Shown piece by piece: positions 54,619 through 63,982 of a stretch of 64,000 nucleotides of DNA; position 1 is the first letter of the stretch, and every line of letters begins with the position of its first letter. The stretch spans positions 1 through 64,000 of the forward strand of contig CAKVON010000007.1 in NCBI GenBank assembly GCA_934792625.1, written 5' to 3'. The DNA is from an uncultured Atopobiaceae bacterium. Lineage in GTDB: Bacteria; Actinomycetota; Coriobacteriia; Coriobacteriales; Atopobiaceae. The notes beneath the pieces were generated by a model. The model was not told where the DNA came from. It did not search any database and saw only the letters and a program-made list of their open reading frames with translations. The translations under genes and the position numbers were made by a program.

Positions 54619-55841
54619 CCTACCTCAACTGCGCCGCAACCTCTCTGGAGCGCCCGCCCGAGGTCCGCGATGCCATAGCCGAGGCGCTCGCCTCGTGCGG
54701 CAGCTACGGTCGCGGCGCGCACGCGACCGACCTGGCCGCAGTGCGCGTGGTCGAGGGCGCCCGCGAGGCCGTGGCCGGGCTTCTCGGCGTGGCCGACCCC
54801 GGGCGCCTGGGCTTCTTCCTCAACGCGACCGACGCACTCAACTGCGCGATCTGTGGCCTCGTGCGTGAGGATGACCACGTGGTCGCCACCGACTGGGACC
54901 ACAACTCCGTGCTGCGGCCCCTCTCGCGCATGGCCCGCGAGCGCCACGCGACGGTGGACTTCGTTCCCGCCGGTGCGGACGGCGTGCTGGACACGGGCGC
55001 GTTCGCCCGCCTGCTTGTGGCGCCCACCCGCCTGGTCGTCGTGACCCACGCCTCCAACCTCACCGGCCAGGCCGTGGACGACCGCACGATCGCCGACGTC
55101 GTGGCGCTTGCGCACGCCGCCGGCGCGCTCGTGTTGCTGGACGCGTCGCAGACGGCGGGCTGCCTGCCGCTGGACATGAGCGCCCTCGGCGTCGACATCC
55201 TGTGCTGTGCCGGCCACAAGGCCCTGATGGGTCCCACCGGCACCGGCGTGTGCGCCGTGGCGCCCGGCGTCGACCTCGCGCCCTGGCGCGTCGGCGGCAC
55301 CGGAGTCGACTCCAAGAACCCCGACCAGCCCGACAGCTGGCCCGAGCGCCTGGAGGCGGGTACCCCCAACGTCTGCGGCATCGCCGGCCTGGGCGCGGCC
55401 GCGACCTGGCTCTTGCGCGAGGGCGCCGTGGCGCAGATCCGCGAGCACGAGCGTGCCCTGTCCGAGCGCTTCCTCGCCGTCGTGGCCGACCTCGCGGCCC
55501 CGTCGGCCCCGTCGGCCCCGTCGAGTCCGTCGGACCCATCCGACCCGACCGGCCCGACGGGCGCGACGCTGACGCTGTACGGCCAGCCCTCGTACGGCCA
55601 GGTCCCCGACCTGCCGGTGTTTCTCCTCAACATGCGTGGATGGGACCCGGCGACCTTGGCCGACGCGCTCGCGCGCGACTACGACATCGCCTGCCGCGCG
55701 GGCATCCACTGCGCTCCGCGCATGCACCGCGCGCTGGGGACCTACGACACCGGGGCCTTGCGCCTGTCCTTCGGCGCCTTCACTGCCGAGAAGGACGTCG
55801 AGCTCGCGGCCCGTGCCCTGCACGAGCTGGCGGTGATGTGA
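54615..55841 (+). CDS. Class V aminotransferase, cysteine/selenocysteine desulfurase-like
   Basis: 408 aa, GTG start inside the yedF stop. PLP enzyme of the NifS/Csd group: YLNCAATSLERPPEV at the N-terminus, TDWDHNSVLRPL, LLDASQTAGCLPLDM, Schiff-base Lys in CAGHKALMGPTGTGV, and a Cys in CRAGIHCAPRMHRALG. In this setting it probably mobilises selenium (or sulfur) for YedF and SelD. A Ser/Pro/Asp low-complexity insert (PSAPSAPSSPSDPSDP) lies near residue 295. The end contains AEKDVELA from the dispersed motif. Confidence 0.88.
   Translation: MTYLNCAATSLERPPEVRDAIAEALASCGSYGRGAHATDLAAVRVVEGAREAVAGLLGVADPGRLGFFLNATDALNCAICGLVREDDHVVATDWDHNSVLRPLSRMARERHATVDFVPAGADGVLDTGAFARLLVAPTRLVVVTHASNLTGQAVDDRTIADVVALAHAAGALVLLDASQTAGCLPLDMSALGVDILCCAGHKALMGPTGTGVCAVAPGVDLAPWRVGGTGVDSKNPDQPDSWPERLEAGTPNVCGIAGLGAAATWLLREGAVAQIREHERALSERFLAVVADLAAPSAPSAPSSPSDPSDPTGPTGATLTLYGQPSYGQVPDLPVFLLNMRGWDPATLADALARDYDIACRAGIHCAPRMHRALGTYDTGALRLSFGAFTAEKDVELAARALHELAVM
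55784..55793 (+). repeat. TGCCGAGAAG dispersed motif, copy 18
   Basis: CACTGCCGAGAAGGACGTC, 19 codons from the end of the desulfurase gene. Confidence 0.85.
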
Positions 55842-55842
55842 C

Positions 55843-56157
55843 GTGCGCGGACCCGAGGTCGTGGCGACCTTCCCATCCACCCGCGCGGCCATGGCGGCCG
55901 AGCGTGCGCTCCAGGCCGCGGGCGTGGCCGGCAGGATCGTGCCTTTGCCCGTGACGATCTCGGCGGACTGTGGCCTTGCCTGGGCCTGCGACCGTGCGGA
56001 CGCCGAGGCGCTGGTCGGGGCATGTGAGCGCCTGGGCCTGGCGGTCTCGGCCGTGTGGGACCTGACCGGCGACGCGTCGGCACTTCTCGGCAGCATCGCC
56101 GTGGGCGTCCCGCGCGGGACGGACGACACCAAGGGAGGCCCCCAATGCTCTGCGTGA
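55843..56157 (+). CDS. DUF3343 protein
   Basis: 104 aa, GTG start 1 base after the desulfurase stop. VVATFPSTRAAMAAERALQAAGVAGRIVPLPVTISADCGLAWA (key pieces TFPSTRAAMAAERAL and PVTISADCGLA) matches the DUF3343 pattern with its single conserved Cys after ISA. Members sit beside selD, YedF and desulfurases and are thought to carry selenium; that role is inferred from context. The yqeB start overlaps its 3' end by 13 bases. Confidence 0.82.
   Translation: MRGPEVVATFPSTRAAMAAERALQAAGVAGRIVPLPVTISADCGLAWACDRADAEALVGACERLGLAVSAVWDLTGDASALLGSIAVGVPRGTDDTKGGPQCSA
56083..56092 (-). repeat. TGCCGAGAAG dispersed motif, copy 19
   Basis: GGCACTTCTCGGCAGC near the end of the DUF3343 gene, read Ala-Leu-Leu-Gly-Ser. 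Confidence 0.85.
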
Positions 56158-57020
56158 TTCGCGGCGCCGGCGACATCGCGACCGGCATCGCTTTGCGACT
56201 CTGGCGCGCTGGCCTGCGCGTCGTTTGCTGTGACTTGCCCGTGCCGACCTCTATCAGACGCACCGTGTGTCTGTCGGAGGCCATCCGCGTGGGCCAGGCG
56301 CGCGTGGAGGACGCGCGCGGCGTGCGTGCCGAGACGACCGCCGAGGCGCTGTCCGTGGTCGCGGGCGGCGACATCGCCGTCATGGCCGACCCCGAGGCAG
56401 CGTGTGTGGCCGAGCTCGCGCCCGACGTGGTGGTCGACGCGATCCTGGCCAAGCGAAATCTCGGCACCACGCGCGACATGGCGCCTGTTGTCGTGGGCGT
56501 GGGACCCGGCTTTACCGCGCAGGTGGACTGCGACGCTTGCGTCGAGACCATGCGAGGCCACTACCTGGGGCGCGTTTACTACACGGGCTCGCCCATCCCC
56601 AACACCGCGGTGCCCGGCCTCATCGGCGGCTACGCCGGCGAGCGTGTCATGCGGGCGCCGGCCGACGGCGTCTTCGAGCCCGTCGTCGAGATCGGCGACG
56701 AGGTCGTGGCGGGCCAGACCTGCGCGACCGTGGCCGGAGAGCCCATGCCCGCCACGATCGACGGCGTGGTTCGCGGCCTGCTCCAGGCCGGCGTGCGCGT
56801 TACGCATGGCATGAAGTCCGGCGACGTGGACCCGCGCATGCGCCCCGAGTACGCGGAGTGCGTGAGCGACAAGGCCCTGGCCGTGGGCGGCGGCGTGCTC
56901 GAGGCGGTGCTCGCGCTCTCGGGTGCGCTCGGACACGTGGCGCACGCGGATGCCATGGACGAGAAGGACGCCGACCGCGCCACGGATACGAACTCCGAAG
57001 ACCAAACGAAGGCGAGGTAG
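56145..57020 (+). CDS. yqeB: YqeB-type selenium-dependent molybdenum cofactor biosynthesis protein
   Basis: 291 aa. Rossmann-like N-terminus VIRGAGDIATGIALRLWRAG, VDAILAKRNLGTT, VVGVGPGFTAQVDCDACVETMRGHYLGRVYY (key pieces GVGPGFTAQVDCDA and RGHYLGRVYY), and PNTAVPGLIGGYAGERV. YqeB is a marker of SDMH clusters, acting with SelD to place selenium in the molybdenum cofactor; the exact reaction is unknown. Start ATG 56145 has AAGGGAGG. A C-terminal acidic tail (MDEKDADRATDTNSED) precedes selD. Confidence 0.92.
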   Translation: MLCVIRGAGDIATGIALRLWRAGLRVVCCDLPVPTSIRRTVCLSEAIRVGQARVEDARGVRAETTAEALSVVAGGDIAVMADPEAACVAELAPDVVVDAILAKRNLGTTRDMAPVVVGVGPGFTAQVDCDACVETMRGHYLGRVYYTGSPIPNTAVPGLIGGYAGERVMRAPADGVFEPVVEIGDEVVAGQTCATVAGEPMPATIDGVVRGLLQAGVRVTHGMKSGDVDPRMRPEYAECVSDKALAVGGGVLEAVLALSGALGHVAHADAMDEKDADRATDTNSEDQTKAR

Positions 57021-57022
57021 AC

Positions 57023-58099
57023 ATGGCAGCAGAGGACATCCGCCTGACCAAGCTGGCCGAGTGCGCCGGCTGCGGCGCCAAGGTGGGAGCCGGCGAGCTC
57101 GCCGAACTTCTCGGCAGTCTGCCGCGCAGGCGCGACCCGAACCTGCTGGTGGGGTTCGACACCAGCGACGACGCGGCGGTCTACCGCATAACCGACGACG
57201 TCGCGGTGGTCGAGACGATCGACTTCTTCCCGCCCATCAGCGACGACCCGTACGCCTACGGCGCGATCGCGGCGGCCAACGCGCTGTCCGACGTCTACGC
57301 CATGGGAGGGCGCCCCGTGGTCGCGCTCAACGTGATGGCAGTGCCCGAGGGCATGCCACGCGACGCCGTGCACGAGATTCTGCGCGGCGGTTACGAGAAG
57401 GTCTGCGAGGCCGGCGCCACGATCGCGGGCGGCCACAGCATCTACGATCGCGAGCCCAAGTACGGCCTGGCGGTCACCGGCGTGATCGACCCCGCGCGCA
57501 TGCTGTCCAACGCCGGCGCGCGCCCCGGCGACGTGCTCGTGTACACCAAGCGCCTGGGTGCGGGCATCCAGGTGACCGCCGCGCGCGAGGGGCTGGTGAG
57601 CGCCTCGCGCCTGGCCGAGGTCGAGGCCTCGATGATGACGCTCAACCGCGCGGCGCGCGACGTGGTGGTCGCACACGACGTCCACGCCGTGACCGACGTG
57701 ACCGGCTTTGGCCTTTTGGGCCACCTGGTGGAGATGGCGGCCGGCTCCGACACCTGCGTGATGCTGGACGCCGACGCGCCGGTGTTGTTCGAGGGCACCC
57801 GCGAGCTGGCACGCCTTGGCGTGATCCCCGCCGGGGCGTACCGCAACCGCCACTTCGCCGAGGCCCGCTGCGACCTGGCGGGCGTGCCCCTGGACCTGGC
57901 CGACGCGCTCTTCTCGCCAGAGACCTCGGGCGGGCTGTGCGTTGCCGTGGCGCCCGACGACGCCGACGCGCTCCTGTCGGACCTCGCGGCGCGGGAGGGC
58001 GTGCCGTGCGCGGTGCGCCTGGGCGAGGTCGTGGCCGCGGACGGTTCGGGCGTGCGCGTGGTCGCCCGCTCGCAGGAGGGGGATGGGCGGGATGCATGA
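57023..58099 (+). CDS. selD: Selenophosphate synthetase
   Basis: 358 aa. Makes monoselenophosphate from selenide and ATP. LAECAGCGAKVGAGEL holds the active-site Cys and Lys (C-G-A-K form); then VGFDTSDDAAVYRI, ETIDFFPPISDDPYAYGAIAAANALSDVYAMGG (pieces ETIDFFPPISDDPYAYG and NALSDVYAMGG), GGHSIYDREPKYGLAVTG, DVTGFGLLGHL. Length is normal and the active site is Cys, not selenocysteine. selA, selB and selC are not in the window, so selenium may go to a cofactor rather than to selenoproteins. Confidence 0.96.
   Translation: MAAEDIRLTKLAECAGCGAKVGAGELAELLGSLPRRRDPNLLVGFDTSDDAAVYRITDDVAVVETIDFFPPISDDPYAYGAIAAANALSDVYAMGGRPVVALNVMAVPEGMPRDAVHEILRGGYEKVCEAGATIAGGHSIYDREPKYGLAVTGVIDPARMLSNAGARPGDVLVYTKRLGAGIQVTAAREGLVSASRLAEVEASMMTLNRAARDVVVAHDVHAVTDVTGFGLLGHLVEMAAGSDTCVMLDADAPVLFEGTRELARLGVIPAGAYRNRHFAEARCDLAGVPLDLADALFSPETSGGLCVAVAPDDADALLSDLAAREGVPCAVRLGEVVAADGSGVRVVARSQEGDGRDA
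57107..57116 (-). repeat. TGCCGAGAAG dispersed motif, copy 20
   Basis: GAACTTCTCGGCAG near codon 30 of selD, read Glu-Leu-Leu-Gly-Ser. Confidence 0.8.
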
Positions 58100-59234
58100 C
58101 GTCGCCGGCACCATTTGCGACCGCGCGATAGTGCGTCGCGCCCTCGACGAGCTGCGGGCGGGCCGTCCCGTGGCCCTGGCGTCGCTTCTGGCCACGCGCG
58201 GCTCGATGCCGCGTGCCGCCGGCGCCCGCATGCTGGTCACGGCCGACGGCGGGTGGCTGGGCACCGTGGGCGGCGGCAACATCGAGCTCATCGCGCAGCG
58301 CCGCTGCCGCGAGCTGCTCTCTGCCGCGTCGTCCGCTGCCGATAAGGACCGCGAGGTCGCGGCCTCGCTCGAGTGGATGACGCACGAGAAGAACGCCATG
58401 GCCTGCGGCGGTGACGCGCTTCTGGCGGTCCGTCTTTTGGGGCGGCGTGACGTGGCCGCGCTCGAGGGGCTGGCCGCGCTTCTGGGCACGAGCGGCGATG
58501 AGGTCGCGGCCGGCCCGGGCGCCGAGCCTTGCGCCGCGGCCGCCCGCGACGAGGCGGCGTGGCTGGTGGAGGACTGGTCGGACCCGCAGGCACCCGCGAT
58601 GCGGCTGGTGCGCGACGCGAGCGAACTCACGGCAGCCGAGGCCGGATGCGACGTGAGCTCGTGGGATGCCGATCGTGCCCGCTACGTGGAGCCGGTTGGC
58701 GCCGAGCCCGTCTGCTACGTCTTTGGCGGCGGGCACGTGGGCCGTGCGCTGGTCCCGGTGCTCGCGTCGGTCGGCTTTCGCGTGGTCGTGTACGACGACC
58801 GGCCCGCGGTGGCGGACCCGGCGGCGTTTCCGCGAGCGGAGCGCGTCGTGTGCGGCGAGTTTGCCGACCTGCTGGACCACGTGTCGCCGGGCACCCGCGA
58901 CTACGTGGTCGTCCTGACGCACGGGCATGTGGGCGACGCCTGCGTGCTGGAGCGCGTGCTGCCGTGCCGCCCCGCCTACGTGGGGTGCATCGGCAGCCGC
59001 CGCAAGGCCGGCTTCGTCCGACAGAGCCTGTTGGACGCGGGTGCGCCCGCCGAGGCCGTCGACGCGGTGCGCCTGCCCATAGGGGAGGACATCCTGGCCG
59101 TGACGCCCGCTGAGATCGCGGTCTCGATCGCGGCGCAGCTGATCCGCTGCCGCGCCGAGCTCCGCCCGACCAGGCCGCACCAGGCGTCGGCCGCAACCTT
59201 CGTGCCAGCAACTACAGAAAGGAACGTTTCATGA
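58092..59234 (+). CDS. xdhC: XdhC/CoxI-family molybdenum hydroxylase maturation protein
   Basis: 380 aa. XdhC proteins bind molybdenum cofactor and deliver the sulfurated (here perhaps selenated) form into hydroxylases. N-terminal XdhC/CoxI domain with LASLLATRGSMPRAAGARML and WLGTVGGGNIE; C-terminal Rossmann domain with CYVFGGGHVGRALVPVLA, VVVYDDRP, VLTHGHVGDACVL, YVGCIGSRRKAGF. Two ATGs compete: 58092 is preferred because AGGAGGGGG then lies 9 bases upstream, while 58083 abuts it. It overlaps the selD stop, and its own stop overlaps the modA ATG. Confidence 0.92.
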   Translation: MHDVAGTICDRAIVRRALDELRAGRPVALASLLATRGSMPRAAGARMLVTADGGWLGTVGGGNIELIAQRRCRELLSAASSAADKDREVAASLEWMTHEKNAMACGGDALLAVRLLGRRDVAALEGLAALLGTSGDEVAAGPGAEPCAAAARDEAAWLVEDWSDPQAPAMRLVRDASELTAAEAGCDVSSWDADRARYVEPVGAEPVCYVFGGGHVGRALVPVLASVGFRVVVYDDRPAVADPAAFPRAERVVCGEFADLLDHVSPGTRDYVVVLTHGHVGDACVLERVLPCRPAYVGCIGSRRKAGFVRQSLLDAGAPAEAVDAVRLPIGEDILAVTPAEIAVSIAAQLIRCRAELRPTRPHQASAATFVPATTERNVS

Positions 59235-60094
59235 TCAAGCCCCTCAAGAGGGTTGCCGCCTCGGTCATGGCCGTGGCCCTGGCCTGCGGCGTTGCCGCCT
59301 GTGGCTCGGCGCGGCCCGCAACTACCGGCTCCGCGGACGCCTCGGGCGACGAGGTCACCCTCAACGTGTTCGCCGCGGCGTCGATGACCGAGAGCCTGAC
59401 CAAGGCCGGCGACGCCTACATGGCCGAGCACCCCAACGTCAAGATTGTGTACAACTTCGACTCGTCGGGCACCCTCAAGACCCAGATTCAGGAGGGCGCC
59501 GAGTGCGACCTGTTCATCTCGGCCGGCCAGAAGGCCATGAACCAGATGGACGTCACCGCCGACGCCGACGTCAACACCGAGGGCCTCGACCTGATCGACC
59601 CCGACTCGCGTGTCGACATCCTCAAGAACAAGGTCGTGCTCGTGGCCCCCGAGGGCAACCCCAAGAACGTCACCTCGTTCGACGATCTGGCCGCAAAGCT
59701 CAAGTCCGGTGACGTCCTGATGGCCATGGGCAACTCCGACGTGCCCGTGGGCCAGTACGCCAGCAAGATCCTGGCCTACTACAAGCTCGACGAGGACGCC
59801 CTGGCCAAGGCCGGCTCCATCACCTACGCCAGCAACGTCAAGGAGGTCACCTCCCAGGTCGAGCAGGGCGCTGTCGACTGCGGCGTCGTCTACCAGACCG
59901 ACGCCCACTCCGCCGGCCTCGACGTCATCGACACTGCGACCGAGGACATGTGCGGCAAGACGATCTACCCGGCCGCCGTCACCAAGAGCAGCAAGCACGC
60001 CGACGCCGCGAAGGCCTTCCTCGAGTACCTGCAGGGTGCCGAGGCCTCCAAGCAGTTCAAGGCAGTCGGCTTCGAGCCCCTGTCCAACAACTAG
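59231..60094 (+). CDS. modA: Molybdate ABC transporter substrate-binding lipoprotein
   Basis: 287 aa. Lipobox GVAACGS predicts a lipoprotein. NVFAAASMTESLTKAGDAY, YNFDSSGTLKTQIQEGAECDLFISAGQKAMNQM (pieces NFDSSGTL and CDLFISAGQKAMNQM), MGNSDVPVGQYASKIL and VDCGVVYQTDA are the ModA anion-binding segments. Starts by ATGA overlap with xdhC. Confidence 0.95.
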   Translation: MIKPLKRVAASVMAVALACGVAACGSARPATTGSADASGDEVTLNVFAAASMTESLTKAGDAYMAEHPNVKIVYNFDSSGTLKTQIQEGAECDLFISAGQKAMNQMDVTADADVNTEGLDLIDPDSRVDILKNKVVLVAPEGNPKNVTSFDDLAAKLKSGDVLMAMGNSDVPVGQYASKILAYYKLDEDALAKAGSITYASNVKEVTSQVEQGAVDCGVVYQTDAHSAGLDVIDTATEDMCGKTIYPAAVTKSSKHADAAKAFLEYLQGAEASKQFKAVGFEPLSNN

Positions 60095-60165
60095 CCCTCG
60101 GGCGTAGGCCCCATCCGCAAGCGTCGCGGCCCCGTCGGGCGCGCCCACTACCAAGAAGGACGTCG

Positions 60166-60831
60166 ATGGACTGGTTTCCCCTCATAAACTCGCTGCGCGT
60201 GGCGCTGGTCGCGACTGCGGTCGTGTTCTGTCTGGGCATCTGGCTCGCCAACCTGGCAAGCCGGCTGCCGCGCGTGGCAAAGGGCGTGCTCGACGTGGTC
60301 CTGACCCTGCCGCTTGTGCTGCCGCCCACCGTCGTGGGCTACCTGCTGTTGCTTGCGACGGGGCCGCGCCGCCCCTTGGGCGCGTGGGCGCAGGCGCTGT
60401 TTGGCATCCGCCTGACCATGGTGTGGTACGCGGCGATCCTGGCGACCGTGGTCGTGAGCTTCCCCCTGATGTATCGCACCGCCCGCGGCGCGTTCGAGCA
60501 GTTCGACGAGACGCTTGCCGACGCCGCGCGCACCCTCGGCCACTCCGAGGCGTGGGTCTTCTGGCGCGTCAAGCTGCCGTGCTGCCGCCAGGGCATCGTC
60601 GCCGGCGCCGTGCTCGCGTTCGCCCGCGCGCTGGGCGAGTACGGCGCCACCTCGATGGTGTGCGGCTACACCCCTGGCGTCACGGCGACCGTCTCGACCA
60701 CCGTCTACCAGCTGTGGCGTACCGGCGACGACGCCGGGGCGCTCGCGTGGGTGATGGTGAACCTGGCGATGTCCGCCGTGGTGCTTGTGGCCCTGAACCT
60801 GCTGGAGCGACGCGAGGGGGCCACGCGATGA
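60166..60831 (+). CDS. modB: Molybdate ABC transporter permease
   Basis: 221 aa, five or six helices. LPLVLPPTVVGYLLL, the EAA loop EQFDETLADAARTLGHSEAWVF, and AFARALGEYGATSMV are typical of ModB. ATG 60166 follows AAGAAGGA. modC starts inside its stop codon (ATGA). Confidence 0.95.
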   Translation: MDWFPLINSLRVALVATAVVFCLGIWLANLASRLPRVAKGVLDVVLTLPLVLPPTVVGYLLLLATGPRRPLGAWAQALFGIRLTMVWYAAILATVVVSFPLMYRTARGAFEQFDETLADAARTLGHSEAWVFWRVKLPCCRQGIVAGAVLAFARALGEYGATSMVCGYTPGVTATVSTTVYQLWRTGDDAGALAWVMVNLAMSAVVLVALNLLERREGATR

Positions 60832-61961
60832 GCCTGGTGGTGGATATAGAGAAGGACCTGGCGGGCTTCTCGCTCGACGTGGGCTTTCGCGTGGACGACG
60901 CCCGCGAGGTCATGGGGTTTCTGGGCGCGTCGGGCTGCGGCAAGTCGATGACGCTCAAGTGCATCGCCGGCGTCGTCACGCCCGACTCCGGCCACATCGA
61001 GCTCGACGGGCGCGTGCTGTTCGACAGCGAGTCGCGCGTCGACGTGCCCGCGCGCGACAGGCGCGTCGGCTACCTGTTTCAGGACTACGCGTTGTTTCCC
61101 AACATGGACGTGCTGCACAACGTGATGGCGGGCGTCCGCTCGCGCGACGCCGCCGAGCGCAGGCGCGTGGCCATGGGGCAGATACGGGCCTTCCGCCTGG
61201 ACGGCCTGGAGCGCCTGCGGCCCGCGCAGCTGTCGGGCGGCCAGCGCCAGCGCGTTGCCCTCGCGCGCATCATGGGGTCCGACCCCGACCTGCTGCTTCT
61301 GGACGAGCCGTTCAGCGCGCTCGACGGATACCTGCGCTGGCAGCTGGAGCTCGAGCTGTCCGACACACTGCGCGAGTTCGGGCGACCCACGGTCTTCGTG
61401 TCGCACAGCCGCGACGAGGTCTACCGCCTGTGCGACACCGTCTGCGTGGTGAGCTCGGGCACCTCGGAGCCAAAGCTCACGATTTCGCAGCTCTTCTCGG
61501 CACCCGACACGCTCTCGGCGGCGTTGATCTCCGGCTGCAAGAACGTCTCGCGGGCGCGCGTGGTCGGGGAGCGCCTGCTTGCCTGCGACGACTGGGGCGT
61601 GACGCTCGGGGCCTCGCGCGAGGTCGCGCCCGACGTGACCCATGCGGGCATTCGCGCCCACTACCTGCGCGTCGTTTCCGTCGGAGAAGGGCTTGCGGGT
61701 TCGGTGCCCGCCGACGGCACGGCCACGGGAGCCGGCGACAACCTGATTCCGTGCGTGGTGGACCGTGTGATCGACAGTACCTTCTCGACCATCGTGATGC
61801 TCGCCACGCCCGGCGGCGCGCGCCTTCGCTACGAGCTCGAGAAGGACGGGTGGGCCGCGCTCGAGTCGCGCGGGGCGCGCCCGGGCGCTTGCCTGACCAT
61901 GGCGATCGACCCGTCCGCGGTGATGCCGCTTCGCGACGTGGCGGGAGGTGGCGCCAGGTGA
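60828..61961 (+). CDS. modC: Molybdate ABC transporter ATPase
   Basis: 377 aa. Walker A GASGCGKSMTLKCIAG, Q-loop YLFQDYALFPNM, signature QLSGGQRQRVALAR, Walker B LLLLDEPFSALDGYLR, His switch FVSHSRDEVY. The C-terminal third (about 235-377) is a TOBE-like domain that may sense the anion. moaA overlaps its stop (GTGA). Confidence 0.95.
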   Translation: MSLVVDIEKDLAGFSLDVGFRVDDAREVMGFLGASGCGKSMTLKCIAGVVTPDSGHIELDGRVLFDSESRVDVPARDRRVGYLFQDYALFPNMDVLHNVMAGVRSRDAAERRRVAMGQIRAFRLDGLERLRPAQLSGGQRQRVALARIMGSDPDLLLLDEPFSALDGYLRWQLELELSDTLREFGRPTVFVSHSRDEVYRLCDTVCVVSSGTSEPKLTISQLFSAPDTLSAALISGCKNVSRARVVGERLLACDDWGVTLGASREVAPDVTHAGIRAHYLRVVSVGEGLAGSVPADGTATGAGDNLIPCVVDRVIDSTFSTIVMLATPGGARLRYELEKDGWAALESRGARPGACLTMAIDPSAVMPLRDVAGGGAR

Positions 61962-62932
61962 CGGGACTTCTGGACACGCGGGGTCGCACCATCGACTACC
62001 TGCGGCTCTCGGTGACCGACCTGTGCAACTGCCGTTGCACCTACTGCATGCCGGGATGCGGCGTGGCCAAGCGCGCGCACGCCGACGTGTGCTCGCTGGA
62101 GGAGCTTGCCGCAATCGCTGCCGCGTGCGCGCGTCTGGGCGTGCGCAAGGTCCGCCTGACGGGCGGCGAGCCGCTGGTGCGTCGCGGCGTGGTCGACCTG
62201 GTGCGCATGCTCGCCGCCACGCCCGGCATCCGCGAGGTCGACATGACGACCAACGCGACGCTTCTGGCGCCCGTTGCCGACGACCTGCGCGCGGCCGGGC
62301 TCTCGCGCGTCAACGTGAGCCTGGACTCGCTCGACGCGTCCACCTACGCGGCCATCACGCGCGGGGGACGTCTGGCCGACGCGCTGGCGGGGCTGGACGC
62401 CGCGCTTGCCGCCGGGTTCGACCGCGTCAAGGTCAACTGCGTCGTGGTCGGCGGCGTCAACGAGGACGGCCTGGCCGACGTGGCCGCGCTCGCGCGCGAC
62501 CGCGACGTCGACGTGCGCTTCATCGAGCTGATGCCCATCGGCGAGTGCGCCGGCTGGCCGCGCGAGCGCTTCGTCGCGGCCGACGCGGCGCTGGCTGGGG
62601 TGCTCGCGGGTGCCGAGCCCCTGGGCACGCAGGGGGTGGCCGAGCTGTGGCGCCCCTCGGGCTGGCGGGGCCGCGTGGGCCTGATCCGCCCGATGAGCCA
62701 CAGGTTCTGCGGCGCCTGCGACCGCGTCCGCGTGACGGCCGACGGGCGCATGAAGCCCTGCCTGCACTCGGCCGACGAGGTCGACCTGCGCGGGCTTTCC
62801 GGTCGTGCGCTCGAGCGTGCTATCGTCGAGGCGGTGCGCCTGAAGCCCGCGCACCACGACATGTACGAGGGAGACGATGGTCCCGGCCGCGCCAGTGGCA
62901 GCGTGCGGGGCATGAACCGGATCGGGGGATAG
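61958..62932 (+). CDS. moaA: GTP 3',8-cyclase (molybdopterin biosynthesis)
   Basis: 324-aa radical-SAM enzyme; the first step from GTP to molybdopterin. GTG start. N-terminal 4Fe-4S CxxxCxxC in LCNCRCTYCMP, RLTGGEPLVR, a second cluster in FCGACDRVRVTADGRMKPCLH, and the C-terminal Gly-Gly (NRIGG) needed for activity. moaC follows directly after its stop. Confidence 0.96.
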   Translation: MTGLLDTRGRTIDYLRLSVTDLCNCRCTYCMPGCGVAKRAHADVCSLEELAAIAAACARLGVRKVRLTGGEPLVRRGVVDLVRMLAATPGIREVDMTTNATLLAPVADDLRAAGLSRVNVSLDSLDASTYAAITRGGRLADALAGLDAALAAGFDRVKVNCVVVGGVNEDGLADVAALARDRDVDVRFIELMPIGECAGWPRERFVAADAALAGVLAGAEPLGTQGVAELWRPSGWRGRVGLIRPMSHRFCGACDRVRVTADGRMKPCLHSADEVDLRGLSGRALERAIVEAVRLKPAHHDMYEGDDGPGRASGSVRGMNRIGG

Positions 62933-63982
62933 ATGAGCCAGCCGACAGGCGACCTCACGCACGTGAACGAGCAGGGCCGCGCCCGCATGGTGGACGTGTC
63001 CGCCAAGCCGCGCACCGCGCGCATGGCGCGGGCGGCGAGCTTCGTGCGCATGGGGCCCGACACCCTGGAGCTCGTACGCACGGGAGGCTGCAAGAAGGGC
63101 GACGTGCTCGCGGTCGCCCAGGTGGCGGGCATCATGGCGGCCAAGCGCTGCTGGGAGCTCGTGCCCATGTGCCACCCGATCGCGCTCACCGGCGCCGACG
63201 TGTCCTTCTCGCTGGTGGACGCGCCCGCGCGCTGCGGCGTCGCCATCGAGGCCACCTGCCGCTGCACGGGCGAGACGGGCGTCGAGATGGAGGCCCTCAC
63301 CGCGGCCGGCGTGGCCGCGCTCACGGTCTACGACATGCTCAAGGCCCACCAGCGCGACATGGTCGTCGAGTCCACCCGTCTTCTGGAGAAGGACGGCGGC
63401 AAGTCGGGCCACTTCGTCGTTGCCGAGAAGTGCGGCGAGGTCGCGTGCACCGCCGTCGCGGCCGACGCGGCGCCCGCCCCCGCACCCGCGACCCCGCATG
63501 GCCGCGTCGAGGCCGTGAGCGTCTCGGAGCGCAAGGGCACGCGCAAGGTCCCGCGCGACTCGATCGAGCTCGTGGTGGGCACGGGCGTGGCGGGCGACGC
63601 GCATGCGGGCGCCTGGCACCGCCAGGTGAGCCTTCTTCCGGCCGAGTCGGTCGACCGCATGCGCGAGGCACTTCTCGGCAGACAGGGCGCCGAGGTCGGC
63701 TGCGTCGATGTGACGTCCGAGCTGGGGCCCGGCGCGTTTGCCGAGAACGTGCTGGTCCGTGGGATGGACCTGGCGTCGCTTCCCGTGGGCACGACGCTTG
63801 CCGCGGGCGACGCGCGCCTGGTGGTGACGCAGGTCGGCAAGACGTGCCATGCCGACTGCGAGATCCGCCGCCTGGTGGGCACCTGCGTCATGCCGACCGA
63901 CGGCATCTTCTGCGTCGTCACGCGCGCGGGCACCCTGCGCGCCGGCGACGAGGTCCGCGTTGTGGGGGAGGGCGAGCTCTAG
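62933..63982 (+). CDS. moaC: MoaC fused to a MOSC domain
   Basis: 349 aa. Residues 1 to about 165 are cyclic pyranopterin monophosphate synthase ([64 protein letters not shown]). An Ala/Pro linker (about 180-190) leads to a MOSC domain (about 190-349: [58 protein letters not shown]). MOSC domains carry sulfur, or plausibly selenium, to molybdenum cofactor. The ATG abuts the moaA stop. Confidence 0.93.
   Translation: MSQPTGDLTHVNEQGRARMVDVSAKPRTARMARAASFVRMGPDTLELVRTGGCKKGDVLAVAQVAGIMAAKRCWELVPMCHPIALTGADVSFSLVDAPARCGVAIEATCRCTGETGVEMEALTAAGVAALTVYDMLKAHQRDMVVESTRLLEKDGGKSGHFVVAEKCGEVACTAVAADAAPAPAPATPHGRVEAVSVSERKGTRKVPRDSIELVVGTGVAGDAHAGAWHRQVSLLPAESVDRMREALLGRQGAEVGCVDVTSELGPGAFAENVLVRGMDLASLPVGTTLAAGDARLVVTQVGKTCHADCEIRRLVGTCVMPTDGIFCVVTRAGTLRAGDEVRVVGEGEL
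63421..63430 (+). repeat. TGCCGAGAAG dispersed motif, copy 21
   Basis: TTGCCGAGAAGTGCGG between the MoaC and MOSC domains (VAEKCG). Confidence 0.8.
63671..63680 (-). repeat. TGCCGAGAAG dispersed motif, copy 22
   Basis: GCACTTCTCGGCAG in the MOSC part, read Ala-Leu-Leu-Gly-Arg. Confidence 0.8.

Noticed and set aside
57023..58099. Selenocysteine in SelD or elsewhere
   Set aside because: No gene in the window needs an in-frame TGA; SelD has Cys at the active site.
60148..60165. Further copies of the dispersed motif such as AAGAAGGACGTCG before modB and GAGAAGGG before the transglutaminase gene
   Set aside because: These lack the TGCC half and sit at ribosome-site distance; they are better explained as Shine-Dalgarno sequences.
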